Assembly: GCA_965248855.1 (NCBI GenBank)
Contig: CBDFKQ010000011.1
Span: 186,001 to 250,000, forward strand
Direction: 5' to 3'
DNA length: 64,000 bases
Source of the DNA: CBDFKQ01 sp965248855
GTDB taxonomy: Bacteria; Bacteroidota; Bacteroidia; Cytophagales; 172606-1
The notes below the pieces were generated by a model, which did not search any database, had not been told where the DNA came from, and worked only from the letters and a program-made list of their open reading frames with translations. Made by a program: the position numbers and the translations under genes. Positions 27,316 through 34,863 of the stretch are shown in pieces. The number at the start of each line of letters is the position of its first letter. Position 1 is the stretch's first letter.

Positions 27316-27503
27316 TTGTCGTATTTGGCTTTAAGGGTTGTAATAAACTCGTTAAGTTCTGTTACTGCAGCAAGTGTTTCAGTTTCTAAAAATTCGTCCC
27401 GGTCGCCTTCTGTCTGTTTTAAAACCTGTATTGCCGTGCCTTCGGTTGTGCAATAAGAAATTAAAAAGGCGTTGGTTTCGGCATTAAATAATATTTTTTG
27501 CAT
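27312..27503 (-). CDS. small protein, E1 only
   Basis: 63 residues, no recognised family; acidic, helical C-terminus (TELNEFITTLKAKYDK). It overlaps the glycosyltransferase start by 4 bp and lies 12 bp after the putative spike gene, so it is translated as part of the operon. The corresponding 48-bp gap in E2 lacks it. Confidence 0.5.
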   Translation of the reverse strand: MQKILFNAETNAFLISYCTTEGTAIQVLKQTEGDRDEFLETETLAAVTELNEFITTLKAKYDK

Positions 27504-27515
27504 AGTGGTACAGGG

Positions 27516-28814
27516 TTAGTTACAAAAAAGTGCGAATTGAATATTTAAATTATTTGATTGGGCTGTACTGCCATTTATAAACTGCAGGCGGACAATTTTA
27601 TAAAACATATTATACTCGATCTTATTAAGCCTGCCCGGAGTAAGGGTAATTAAGAAATCCGGTTCGTTTCTCCATACTACCGCGTCATCGCTTGCCTGGA
27701 CCTGAACCGTTCCGGGTTGATCTACGTAAATACCCCAACGGATCATTTTAACTTGTTGACCGGGTAAATTTAGTACTAATGCGTTTTTATAAGGTAAGTT
27801 TACAATAAGGTTAGCGGCCTGAGCACCTCTTAAGTCTTGTCCGTTTGAATTTCCCGAATATCCTATTGGAAATGCCTGGTAAGGCACTACTGTTAACGCC
27901 GCATTAGTTACGCTAACTCTAAGGGTTGTCGTACCCTGATTAATAACCCCAACATTTCCCGAAGCTACCACATTGGGAGGTTCCGGATAATAAACTGGTA
28001 ATTTATTATATGCCACCACCTCAAGCGGCAAACGGGGCGCGCCGCTTTCAAAAACTCTTAAAAAGCCAAAATTTAATGCCTGATCCGAGCCGCCCGTAAA
28101 CTTGATAAAGAACTTATATTGCCTTGTCATGTCGGGCAAATGCTCAAAATAATCTGCTCTTTGGTCGTGGGTTGTCATTCCCGAAGTACCGTAATCCAAA
28201 AACACGCCCTTGTGGTTTATTGTTAATTGCCCGATACCTGCGTACCAACTTTGGTCGTTGGGTGGTAGCGGTTGGTAACCCTCGGCATGTTGGTCGTTTA
28301 ATTGTTTAGTATAATATTTTGTTACCGGAATATTATTATTGTTAACCCTTACCACTGTTTCGTAAAGTGTTAACGTAGTAGTTGAATCGTATTCAGTTGC
28401 TGAAATTGAAACGTAATTTGAAAAATCGTTATTTCCTGTTACCGGATCAACCGAGACAAACCCAATTTCTAAAGGGTTTGAGGCTGTGGCTGTCGAACCG
28501 TAAGCAGTCCAAACCGCAAACATGGCTTGTAAAGGAAGGGAAAAAGACTTTTTACTAAAAAGTGTTACCGTTCCGTAAGTATGCGGACTTAGTATTTTAA
28601 TAACTCCACCCGTTACGGATGCACTGCCACCGCCGGGGTTTAAAAGGTCGAAATCTGTTAAAGCTTCCGGCTTAGTCAGTTCATAATTCGTAACTTTTAA
28701 TAAGGGGCTTACGGTTTGAAAGCCTGCAATTATAGCGGCTATTAATTGCCCTATATCCGACGTTGTCGCTAGTCCCGTTGTTTTGCCTGCGGCACTTCCT
28801 TTTTCAATGGCCAT
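27516..28814 (-). CDS. beta-rich putative spike/receptor-binding protein
   Basis: 432 residues. Residues 1-45 contain a hydrophobic, alanine-rich helix (GQLIAAIIAGFQTV); the rest is rich in short beta strands, with a middle domain (about 75-270) and a C-terminal domain (about 290-432). The segment GNVGVINQGTTTLRV marks the domain border. The E2 copy is strongly conserved over the part visible. Best reading is a surface or receptor-binding virion protein, from size, beta content and place next to the lytic enzyme; no family is recognised. Confidence 0.5.
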   Translation of the reverse strand: MAIEKGSAAGKTTGLATTSDIGQLIAAIIAGFQTVSPLLKVTNYELTKPEALTDFDLLNPGGGSASVTGGVIKILSPHTYGTVTLFSKKSFSLPLQAMFAVWTAYGSTATASNPLEIGFVSVDPVTGNNDFSNYVSISATEYDSTTTLTLYETVVRVNNNNIPVTKYYTKQLNDQHAEGYQPLPPNDQSWYAGIGQLTINHKGVFLDYGTSGMTTHDQRADYFEHLPDMTRQYKFFIKFTGGSDQALNFGFLRVFESGAPRLPLEVVAYNKLPVYYPEPPNVVASGNVGVINQGTTTLRVSVTNAALTVVPYQAFPIGYSGNSNGQDLRGAQAANLIVNLPYKNALVLNLPGQQVKMIRWGIYVDQPGTVQVQASDDAVVWRNEPDFLITLTPGRLNKIEYNMFYKIVRLQFINGSTAQSNNLNIQFALFCN

Positions 28815-29424
28815 GGTTAAAAAGTTTATCTTTAAAATAATATCCTATTCCTAAAAGCAGGACAAGCCCAATGCCTGCACTTCCCGGAATTCCCAGTTCC
28901 TGATCTGTAAAGGGTTTTAAAAACGGATTGTTGCGCGCTGCTTTCATAAACTCACCGAGTGTAATTTTTAAATCTTTATTGGAATCAAAAGGGCTGTTTA
29001 GCTTTGCAACCAATCGTGCATATGCCGGGCTTTTGTCTGATCCCAATATGTAATTATTGGGCTTTCCAAGTGCCTGTGGGTAAAACGTCCATGTATATAA
29101 ATCCAATATGCTTTTTATCTTTCCCTTTGCGGGTTTAAAATACCTGTATACATAATCGAGTTGTTGTAATGCATCCATTTTTTGCAAAGCGGGTATTGTT
29201 GTACCAACATAAGCCGCTGAATAAGAAAGCCATTGAATTAAGCCAACCGCGGGTTCTTTGCCTCCCGTATTATTGTTTTGTGCCTTCGGATCTAAACCGC
29301 TTTCGCTCATCATTACTATCATCAGCCAGTTGGGATTAAAGCTTAAAGTGTTACCGATCAGCGTTACCTTATCGGTGAATGCTTTGCGGATATTATTTGG
29401 GATTCTATTTTCATAAGCCAACAT
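28804..29424 (-). CDS. membrane-anchored lytic transglycosylase with EF-hand loop
   Basis: 206 residues. A lysozyme-like SLT fold is suggested by MMSESGLDPKA with candidate catalytic E41, followed by AVGLIQWL near 59-66. Residues 147-158 (DSNKDLKITLGE) form a canonical EF-hand calcium loop. A hydrophobic helix at about 182-198 and a basic tail anchor the C-terminus. It would cut peptidoglycan, probably from the virion or envelope during entry, as P7 does in PRD1. Its 3' end overlaps the spike gene start by 11 bp. Confidence 0.7.
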   Translation of the reverse strand: MLAYENRIPNNIRKAFTDKVTLIGNTLSFNPNWLMIVMMSESGLDPKAQNNNTGGKEPAVGLIQWLSYSAAYVGTTIPALQKMDALQQLDYVYRYFKPAKGKIKSILDLYTWTFYPQALGKPNNYILGSDKSPAYARLVAKLNSPFDSNKDLKITLGEFMKAARNNPFLKPFTDQELGIPGSAGIGLVLLLGIGYYFKDKLFNHGH

Positions 29425-29430
29425 TACTGT

Positions 29431-29745
29431 TTATTCAATTATATGTTTGTTTTCCAGTTCGCGGTTTGGTTTTACCGCGCCTATATATTCGCGGGTGATA
29501 AAAAGTTTTTTCTTTCCCGGATCCGGTGAAAAATATATCCTGTTAAAAAATGTTACTTCCAATACATCAATAAATAAACAATTCCATATTACTATTTCAC
29601 CGCTCAGTATTTCCAGTAAAGAATCGCCCGCCTGCAGGTAACAGGCTGCATCGCCCCTGTTTTCAAAGCTTACGCAATTACAATCAGTAGAGACATTTTC
29701 AGTATCGCTTGCAATGGTCTGGAATGTTTTATGGCTGTAAAGCAT
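29431..29745 (-). CDS. small beta-rich protein, paralogue A
   Basis: 104 residues, family unknown. Shares a STDC-x2-V-x-FEN+GD motif and the following beta pattern, including a C-terminal K-x-LF[IL]T+E[FY], with the 98-residue protein at 30189-30485; the two are probably duplicated structural (vertex or minor capsid) subunits. Tightly packed (6 bp from the next gene). Confidence 0.55.
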   Translation of the reverse strand: MLYSHKTFQTIASDTENVSTDCNCVSFENRGDAACYLQAGDSLLEILSGEIVIWNCLFIDVLEVTFFNRIYFSPDPGKKKLFITREYIGAVKPNRELENKHIIE

Positions 29746-29748
29746 TGT

Positions 29749-30192
29749 TTAAGGTTTAAAAACTATATAATCAAATCTTACTTCTTTTACTGAGGTTGCC
29801 GTCTCCCTTAATGATAAATCAAAGCCTGTATTGGTGAAATTGTGTAAGGTCCAGAATACATTATTATCTATTCTGTAATCCGCATTTGAACCAACCAAAG
29901 AACCTGCAATTAAATAATCCGACCTTCTTAAGTCCACGCCAAAGGGAATGGTGTATAAAGTATCTGTTCCTGTTGTATCCGGTAAGGGATGCGAACCCCT
30001 TAGTAATATATAGTCGTGGTTTAGTATTGAATTTTGTAACGCATTATTATCATTGTTTAATAAAGCTTCCAAAGCCGTATTCAATGCGGGGTCTCCGCTG
30101 ATATGTTGAAAGTCTAAATTAAAATCACCTCTATTAATAAGGGCTTGAACAGCCCTTTTAATAAATAGGATATTGGGTTTAAACGAAATCAT
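29749..30192 (-). CDS. beta-rich structural protein candidate
   Basis: 147 residues. A helical N-terminus (to about 55) is followed by alternating strands (DYILLRGSHPLPD, TLYTIPFGVDLRRSDYLIAG, KEVRFDYIVFKP). No known family. It sits between two paralogous small beta proteins and overlaps the upstream stop by 4 bp. Its place and composition suggest a virion component. Confidence 0.5.
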   Translation of the reverse strand: MISFKPNILFIKRAVQALINRGDFNLDFQHISGDPALNTALEALLNNDNNALQNSILNHDYILLRGSHPLPDTTGTDTLYTIPFGVDLRRSDYLIAGSLVGSNADYRIDNNVFWTLHNFTNTGFDLSLRETATSVKEVRFDYIVFKP

Positions 30193-30485
30193 ATCTGCGA
30201 TTTAGGTTTTACAAATTCTTTGGTTACCAATAAATATTTAACTCCTGCCTGTGTGGGATCAAATCTGATGTGTTGGTAATAAGTTCTTTCCAATACGTCA
30301 GGGTCGTTGCTGTGTGCCATCCCGTCGCCTGCTTTAATTAATATTACCACATCTTCAACAGTCATATAAACATCTACGTCGCCTTTATTTTCAAATGCTA
30401 CGCTTGTACAGTCGGTACTGATACTGTCCTGGTCTTGCGTAATAGGCAAATACTTTTTATAGTTATGGTAATTGATCCAGTCCAT
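30189..30485 (-). CDS. small beta-rich protein, paralogue B
   Basis: 98 residues. Motif STDCTSVAFENKGDVDVYM, then VLIKAGDGM and HIRFDPTQAGVKYLLVTKEF; related to the 104-residue neighbour. No family recognised. Probably a structural subunit; a 4-bp overlap couples it to the 147-residue gene. Confidence 0.55.
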   Translation of the reverse strand: MDWINYHNYKKYLPITQDQDSISTDCTSVAFENKGDVDVYMTVEDVVILIKAGDGMAHSNDPDVLERTYYQHIRFDPTQAGVKYLLVTKEFVKPKSQI

Positions 30486-30490
30486 TTATT

Positions 30491-31384
30491 TTATTTCCTG
30501 ATTAAATTAAATGCGATTAATCCACCTACTCCAAGAATAACTAACTGTTTGATATTGCCGAACATTGAATTTTCCTTATTGTTGTCAATGAGTTCTTTTG
30601 AACGGCTGATACTTGCATCATTGAGTTTCTGTAATTCGTTTGCCGCTCCGCTTCTTTCCTCAGCTGTAGCATTCGGGTTATTTAAAACATCAATCTGCGC
30701 TTTTATTAATTCCTGTTGGGTGAGTGCTTCGTTTTCAACCTGTTTCATGTTTACGCTCCACTTTACCCATTCGGCAATTCCGTAACCTACTAAAACGGCT
30801 GCTACTACAACTACTAAAATTATTACGGGGATAATCCCTAAGCCGGACATTCCCGATAGGTTACTGCCTCTTAGTTTTACGCCTCCTATGCTTTTTAATT
30901 TGGTGATGGTATTGGCGTATTGGTTGTTCAAATTATTAACAGCCTGTTTCTGCGCTCCGCTTGCATGTTTTGTTTTTGCTGTCTTTTCAAGTTCCTGCAT
31001 CAGTAAACCTGTTGCATTAATCGCCTTTTGGGTTGCCGTTGCCTGTTGTTGGGCGTAGGCTATGCGTTGGGTTTGAGGGTCTATCTGTTTTTCTTCATTA
31101 TTATAATAATAGGAAAAACTATCTTCTCTTACCCATGCTTTGCGCTCAATGATCCTTCCGGCAATTTGTATAACCGTCATTACTTCATACCATACATATA
31201 AATAGTTTGCAACGGCTTCGGTAGTGGTTTTGCCCGTTAACCTGCCGATCCTGTTACTGCCGGTTATTTTAGTATTGTAATACTTACGTAACAGTTCATT
31301 GTTGACTATCCCGTTATTTACTTGCGGGTCTGTCCGTACAATGGTGTAACCGGGGTATTTTTTCGGATAGATTAAACGTCCCAT
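30491..31384 (-). CDS. membrane protein of late operon
   Basis: 297 residues. Membrane helices near 182-205 (IIPVIILVVVVAAVLVGYGIA) and at the C-terminus about 275-293 (IKQLVILGVGGLIAFNLI). The N-terminal half is mixed, followed by a long helical stretch (QTQRIAYAQQQATATQKAINATGLLMQELEK region). A GRLTGKTT segment near 45-52 is not a complete Walker A. Likely a virion-membrane or envelope protein; function unknown. Confidence 0.6.
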   Translation of the reverse strand: MGRLIYPKKYPGYTIVRTDPQVNNGIVNNELLRKYYNTKITGSNRIGRLTGKTTTEAVANYLYVWYEVMTVIQIAGRIIERKAWVREDSFSYYYNNEEKQIDPQTQRIAYAQQQATATQKAINATGLLMQELEKTAKTKHASGAQKQAVNNLNNQYANTITKLKSIGGVKLRGSNLSGMSGLGIIPVIILVVVVAAVLVGYGIAEWVKWSVNMKQVENEALTQQELIKAQIDVLNNPNATAEERSGAANELQKLNDASISRSKELIDNNKENSMFGNIKQLVILGVGGLIAFNLIRK

Positions 31385-31395
31385 CTTAAGCAGTT

Positions 31396-31569
31396 TTATT
31401 TTTTACCTTTCTTTGATGCACCCTTCTTTTGAAACATGGAGAAAATCAAATCAACCCCGTTTTGGACAGGTTTAATTTCTTCAACCGGCGGCTGTTGGTT
31501 TTCTACCGGTGGTATTACCTCCGGTTCTGCGCCTGCATCTTCCGGAGGTGTAGTTTGTGGTTTTAACAT
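31396..31569 (-). CDS. proline-rich small protein (57 aa)
   Basis: A 57-residue frame from the ATG at 31569 to a TAA at 31396. Acidic and proline-rich through about residue 35 (PEVIPPVENQQPPVEEIKP), then a short amphipathic stretch (GVDLIFSMF) and a very basic lysine tail. It fills the gap between its neighbours with 11 and 50 bp to spare, which supports it as a real gene. Possibly a linker or scaffold peptide. Confidence 0.55.
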   Translation of the reverse strand: MLKPQTTPPEDAGAEPEVIPPVENQQPPVEEIKPVQNGVDLIFSMFQKKGASKKGKK

Positions 31570-31619
31570 AAGGATGTTATTTTATTTTTTTGTCTTTTGT
31601 CTCTTGTCTTTTCTCTCTT

Positions 31620-32057
31620 TTAAGAAGCCCTTTTATAGCTTACTTTCATCCTTCTTTTTGGCGCGGCTCTTCTTGTTGTCTTTTTTCTTCCTACGCCGCT
31701 GAAGCCGGCTTTATGCCTTTTGTCTATGAGTGTCCTCCTGCCTGATGTGCGTTTTTTGTTGATGCTTGCCCTTCTCTTTTTATTGGTATAGGTAACGGTG
31801 GTATAAGCTCCGTTTTTAACGCTGGAGATCAGGCCGCTTAAGGCTTCGGTTTTTTTTGACAGTTTTATATGGTCTGCTTTAGCCCTGACTATGGCTTTTA
31901 AAGCGGCTGCATAATCTGCCTTTTTCTGGTTGCATGCCCTTGCCCATTCATTTACTCTTTGATGGTATTTTGCATGGGTTGCAATACTTGCTGATGGCCT
32001 CGGCTTCTTTGGGGCCTTTGGCATTACAGGTTTTTTTGGATTCTTGAATGTTGGCAT
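31620..32057 (-). CDS. highly basic, probable nucleic-acid-condensing protein
   Basis: 145 residues with an extreme excess of Lys/Arg: KNPKKPVMPKAPKKPRPS at the start and repeated basic clusters from about 95 to the end (KKRRASINKKRTSGRR, KKTTRRAAPKRRMK). A helical segment lies about 35-85. The composition recalls histone-like or adenovirus core proteins and suggests binding to viral DNA inside the particle. No family recognised. Confidence 0.6.
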   Translation of the reverse strand: MPTFKNPKKPVMPKAPKKPRPSASIATHAKYHQRVNEWARACNQKKADYAAALKAIVRAKADHIKLSKKTEALSGLISSVKNGAYTTVTYTNKKRRASINKKRTSGRRTLIDKRHKAGFSGVGRKKTTRRAAPKRRMKVSYKRAS

Positions 32058-32076
32058 AGTGGTTGTATTTAATTGT

Positions 32077-32295
32077 TTATATGTAATTTTTTAACTGTGA
32101 AATGGCCATTGCTTTTAACATCGGCTTTTCTGCGGCTTGCGCCAGTAATAAAAGTTCTTCCGTTGTGCATTTAAGTAATAAAGTAGAAATAGCGGCTTGT
32201 ATCACCTCTGCCCCTTCACTGCTTACCATCAGTTTTATTTCCCGGGGCGGTATGGGTGGTTTTGCCCCCGGTATATTTTTATTTATAAAACTCAT
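32077..32295 (-). CDS. small helical protein
   Basis: 72 residues. A proline-rich start (PGAKPPIPPREIK) is followed by two amphipathic helices (AEVIQAAISTLLLKCTTEELLLLA). It begins MSFIN like the 154-residue protein at 34363, perhaps by chance. It lies 3 bp after its upstream neighbour. Function unknown. Confidence 0.5.
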   Translation of the reverse strand: MSFINKNIPGAKPPIPPREIKLMVSSEGAEVIQAAISTLLLKCTTEELLLLAQAAEKPMLKAMAISQLKNYI

Positions 32296-32298
32296 CTT

Positions 32299-33255
32299 TT
32301 ATCCTGCCTGTTGAATGATTAAACGCCTTGATTTTTCCGTAAACTCGGCAAACCTCGGATCATTGGGGTTTTGTATAAATGCTTCAGTAATCAATCCCCA
32401 TGCTTTTGCCTGATCCGCATTCATTTTTTCAAAGGCATTTGTGGCAATGGATTCTATTAAATTGCCCGTTACTGTTTTTAATCTTTCATCAGGCGTTTGT
32501 TCTGGTTGTGCTTCCAAGCCTGACAATGGCGGAGAATTAGGATTTATTACTCCGGGCATCCCTTTCTCTACAAAGCTGTACGCCAGATTTTCCAAACCTG
32601 TCATTACGCCTTTTGCCACTTTATTGCTGTGGGAAGTGTATTCAACTTCTAATATTTTAATTTCCTCTTCTTTTTTCTTAATCTCTTCTTCTTTGCGTTT
32701 GATTTCCATTTCTCGGAGCATAAAGGCTATTTCTTTTTTGCTCATCCTGTCCCTGAAATCAAGCTCTCTTTGGTTGAGTGAATTTTCCTGCTGCCTTATT
32801 TCACCTGCAATTTGTGTGGCATGGTTATAGGTTTGCTGAAGACCTTCCAAGGGGTTTATTTGTTGCGGTAAAGATTTTTGCTTTTCACCTTTATACCTTT
32901 CATAGTCTGCCACAAAGGGTATGCGGTCGGTTTTGCCCGAACCTGCATTGCCTTTATTGGTGGTTGTCAGCTCTAAAAGGAAAACGGTTTGAGGGTCGTT
33001 CTCATAGTAGGCAACTGTTGACCGCAGTACTTCTATGGCATCTTCCATGGTCGTATCTTCCTGCTGAAAGTTGGTCGCTTCCGAGCGCACTGAACCCGAT
33101 TCTTTTACAAACAGCCGCCAGTAGCGTTGCTTGCATTTTATCATCTGGTTTATTAAACTTTCTAAGTCACGCATCTTTTTCTTTTTTCTTTTTCTTTCTT
33201 CTTTTGTCTTTATTCTCTTGTCTTTTTTCTCTTGTCTTATTGTCTCTTCAATCAT
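32299..33255 (-). CDS. long coiled-coil protein of late operon
   Basis: 318 residues, charged throughout. A basic N-terminus (about 1-32, KTKEERKRKKKK) precedes a mixed region; residues about 140-215 form an uninterrupted coiled coil rich in Glu/Lys (MKRKEEEIKKKEEEIKILE-like). Its start overlaps the 121-residue gene by 8 bp. Could be an assembly or scaffold protein; no family recognised. Confidence 0.55.
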   Translation of the reverse strand: MIEETIRQEKKDKRIKTKEERKRKKKKMRDLESLINQMIKCKQRYWRLFVKESGSVRSEATNFQQEDTTMEDAIEVLRSTVAYYENDPQTVFLLELTTTNKGNAGSGKTDRIPFVADYERYKGEKQKSLPQQINPLEGLQQTYNHATQIAGEIRQQENSLNQRELDFRDRMSKKEIAFMLREMEIKRKEEEIKKKEEEIKILEVEYTSHSNKVAKGVMTGLENLAYSFVEKGMPGVINPNSPPLSGLEAQPEQTPDERLKTVTGNLIESIATNAFEKMNADQAKAWGLITEAFIQNPNDPRFAEFTEKSRRLIIQQAG

Positions 33256-33613
33256 TTGACAATTGAAACACTACATCTAAATTTAAAGCTGTCGGGTTTA
33301 CGGCAAGCGTTTTTACAGTTACAGTTATATAATTGCCTGCGCTCGGAATGTCGCATTTTGTATACCTGTCTGACTTGTTCACGTTACGGGCTGATATATA
33401 ATCTTCGGCTGCAGTGAGGTATTGATAAACAAAATTGTCATCACGGATCCCGATTTGATATGGTGCGCCCGGTGCCTGGTTTTCATAGGCTACATAACCT
33501 ATGGCCTTTTTATAGGCGTTATCCATGGTCAGCCGATATTCCAGTGATGTTCCTGCAGGCGTGCCGGCAGGTATCAGGATATTTTGCGTCTGGTGTTTTA
33601 TTCTGTTTGCCAT
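33248..33613 (-). CDS. beta-rich protein, capsid candidate (small)
   Basis: 121 residues, mostly short strands: NILIPAGTPAGTSLEYRLT, KAIGYVAY, YITVTVKTLAVNPTALNLDVVFQL. Size and strand pattern would fit a single jelly-roll subunit. It neighbours the 204-residue beta protein, a pairing like the two capsid subunits of some membrane-containing viruses. No sequence family is recognised, so this is inference. Confidence 0.5.
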   Translation of the reverse strand: MANRIKHQTQNILIPAGTPAGTSLEYRLTMDNAYKKAIGYVAYENQAPGAPYQIGIRDDNFVYQYLTAAEDYISARNVNKSDRYTKCDIPSAGNYITVTVKTLAVNPTALNLDVVFQLSND

Positions 33614-33691
33614 TATTACTATATTTTAATCTTTGAAAATAATAAGCGGATTTGCACCCGCTTATTTCATTGAGCCGGTTGAAGGACTGTT

Positions 33692-34306
33692 TTATCTTTT
33701 TCTTGTTCCCACGCCGATTAATCGCACTTCTACGAAATGGTTTGAAGCGGGTAAAGACGAACCGTCAGCCAGTTTTATGGTGGCTGTCAATTGGTCTGAA
33801 TGCTTAATCAGTTTCAGGTTCTCGAGCATAACCGTATCTTTATGCCCGCTTATTTCCTGAGTGATCCCTGTATCCGAATTATTGAAGAAACGGCTTGCAG
33901 GCAGGTCAACTATGGGCTTATCGTTTACGCTGATCACTATTTCACCGTTCACAAGGGCGAGCGGTATCGCAGGGGCTTGTGAAGTGTATTTGGGGATGGC
34001 TGCGTTTGTTCCCGCATCTGTTCCCCACGCCAATTTTACGCCTTCCAGTACCATATAGATATTATCGGGCAATTGGTTTTTATCCAGGTTGGTAACTCCA
34101 ACCTTACGGATATTGGAAGAATTTAAAATGTCGGTTGTTCCGGCCGTATTCAACTGCTTGCGGACATAATAATCCGCATCGTTAAATGTCATTTTTTTTG
34201 TTCGTATTAAATTTTGTGTTTCCTGATCGATTTCACCGTTTGCGGCCATACGATTAAAGAAACTTTGAGCACGGGTTACTCCGGTGCCTGTGGCGGCTTT
34301 TCTCAT
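33692..34306 (-). CDS. beta-rich protein, capsid candidate (large)
   Basis: 204 residues. A helical N-terminal arm (1-60) precedes a beta-rich body: NIYMVLEGVKLAWG, LALVNGEIVISVNDKPIVDLP, DTVMLENLKLIKHSDQLTATIKL, HFVEVRLIGVG. A capsid-type jelly roll with an internal arm is plausible. It lies 78 bp upstream of the 121-residue gene, the largest gap of the operon, where an internal promoter or strong ribosome site could raise expression. No family match can be given from sequence alone. Confidence 0.5.
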   Translation of the reverse strand: MRKAATGTGVTRAQSFFNRMAANGEIDQETQNLIRTKKMTFNDADYYVRKQLNTAGTTDILNSSNIRKVGVTNLDKNQLPDNIYMVLEGVKLAWGTDAGTNAAIPKYTSQAPAIPLALVNGEIVISVNDKPIVDLPASRFFNNSDTGITQEISGHKDTVMLENLKLIKHSDQLTATIKLADGSSLPASNHFVEVRLIGVGTRKR

Positions 34307-34362
34307 TTTGCTGGTTGTTTAGTTGTTAAATTAGTATTGAGTAATTAAAGTGTTTTTGTATT

Positions 34363-34827
34363 TTAGTTCATTAAGTATTCCGACATATAGCCCATGCCTT
34401 GCATTTCTTCCGGTCCCTGAATTTCATCCATGCCTCTTACTTCATCATCATATCCTTCAATCCCGCTTACTTCCTGAAGGGCTTTGCTCCAGTCAAACTG
34501 GTTTACCGGTTCGCCTGATATTCCCTGTATGTCTTCTATGCCTGCAAGGCCCAGTTGTGATTTTTTGGTTGGGAGTACCAAATCGCCTGCGGACTTTAAG
34601 GCTCCATATGCCGATATCCCCTGACCTGCTGTTACCAGTGTCTGGTTTTTGCCTGTTTCTAAAAGCGTTCCGAAAAGGAACAGAAGCGGCCCGTGCGCTT
34701 TAGCGGGGATTGCTCTTATATTAATTAATACGTTGTTGGCTACATAAGCACTCGCAACGGTTGCCCCGCCACGTATAGCGGCATTTTTAAGGGTGGGAGT
34801 AATTTTTTTTGTGTTAATGAAACTCAT
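34363..34827 (-). CDS. late-operon protein with acidic C-terminus
   Basis: 154 residues. Residues about 17-75 are mildly hydrophobic (AAIRGGATVASAYVANNVLI; PLLFLFGTLLETG) and may lie on a membrane; the C-terminal 60 residues are acidic with repeated GI[EQ] steps (GLAGIEDIQGISGE, GMDEIQGPEEMQGMGYM). No known family. Confidence 0.5.
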   Translation of the reverse strand: MSFINTKKITPTLKNAAIRGGATVASAYVANNVLINIRAIPAKAHGPLLFLFGTLLETGKNQTLVTAGQGISAYGALKSAGDLVLPTKKSQLGLAGIEDIQGISGEPVNQFDWSKALQEVSGIEGYDDEVRGMDEIQGPEEMQGMGYMSEYLMN

Positions 34828-34863
34828 TTGATTGTTTATTTTTGGTTGAAAGTTTAATTGTTT

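Noticed and set aside
31220..31260. Possible Walker A (GRLTGKTT) in the 297-residue membrane protein as packaging ATPase
   Set aside because: Spacing does not fit GxxxxGK[ST], and no Walker B or ATPase fold is evident; the protein is mainly helical and membrane-bound.
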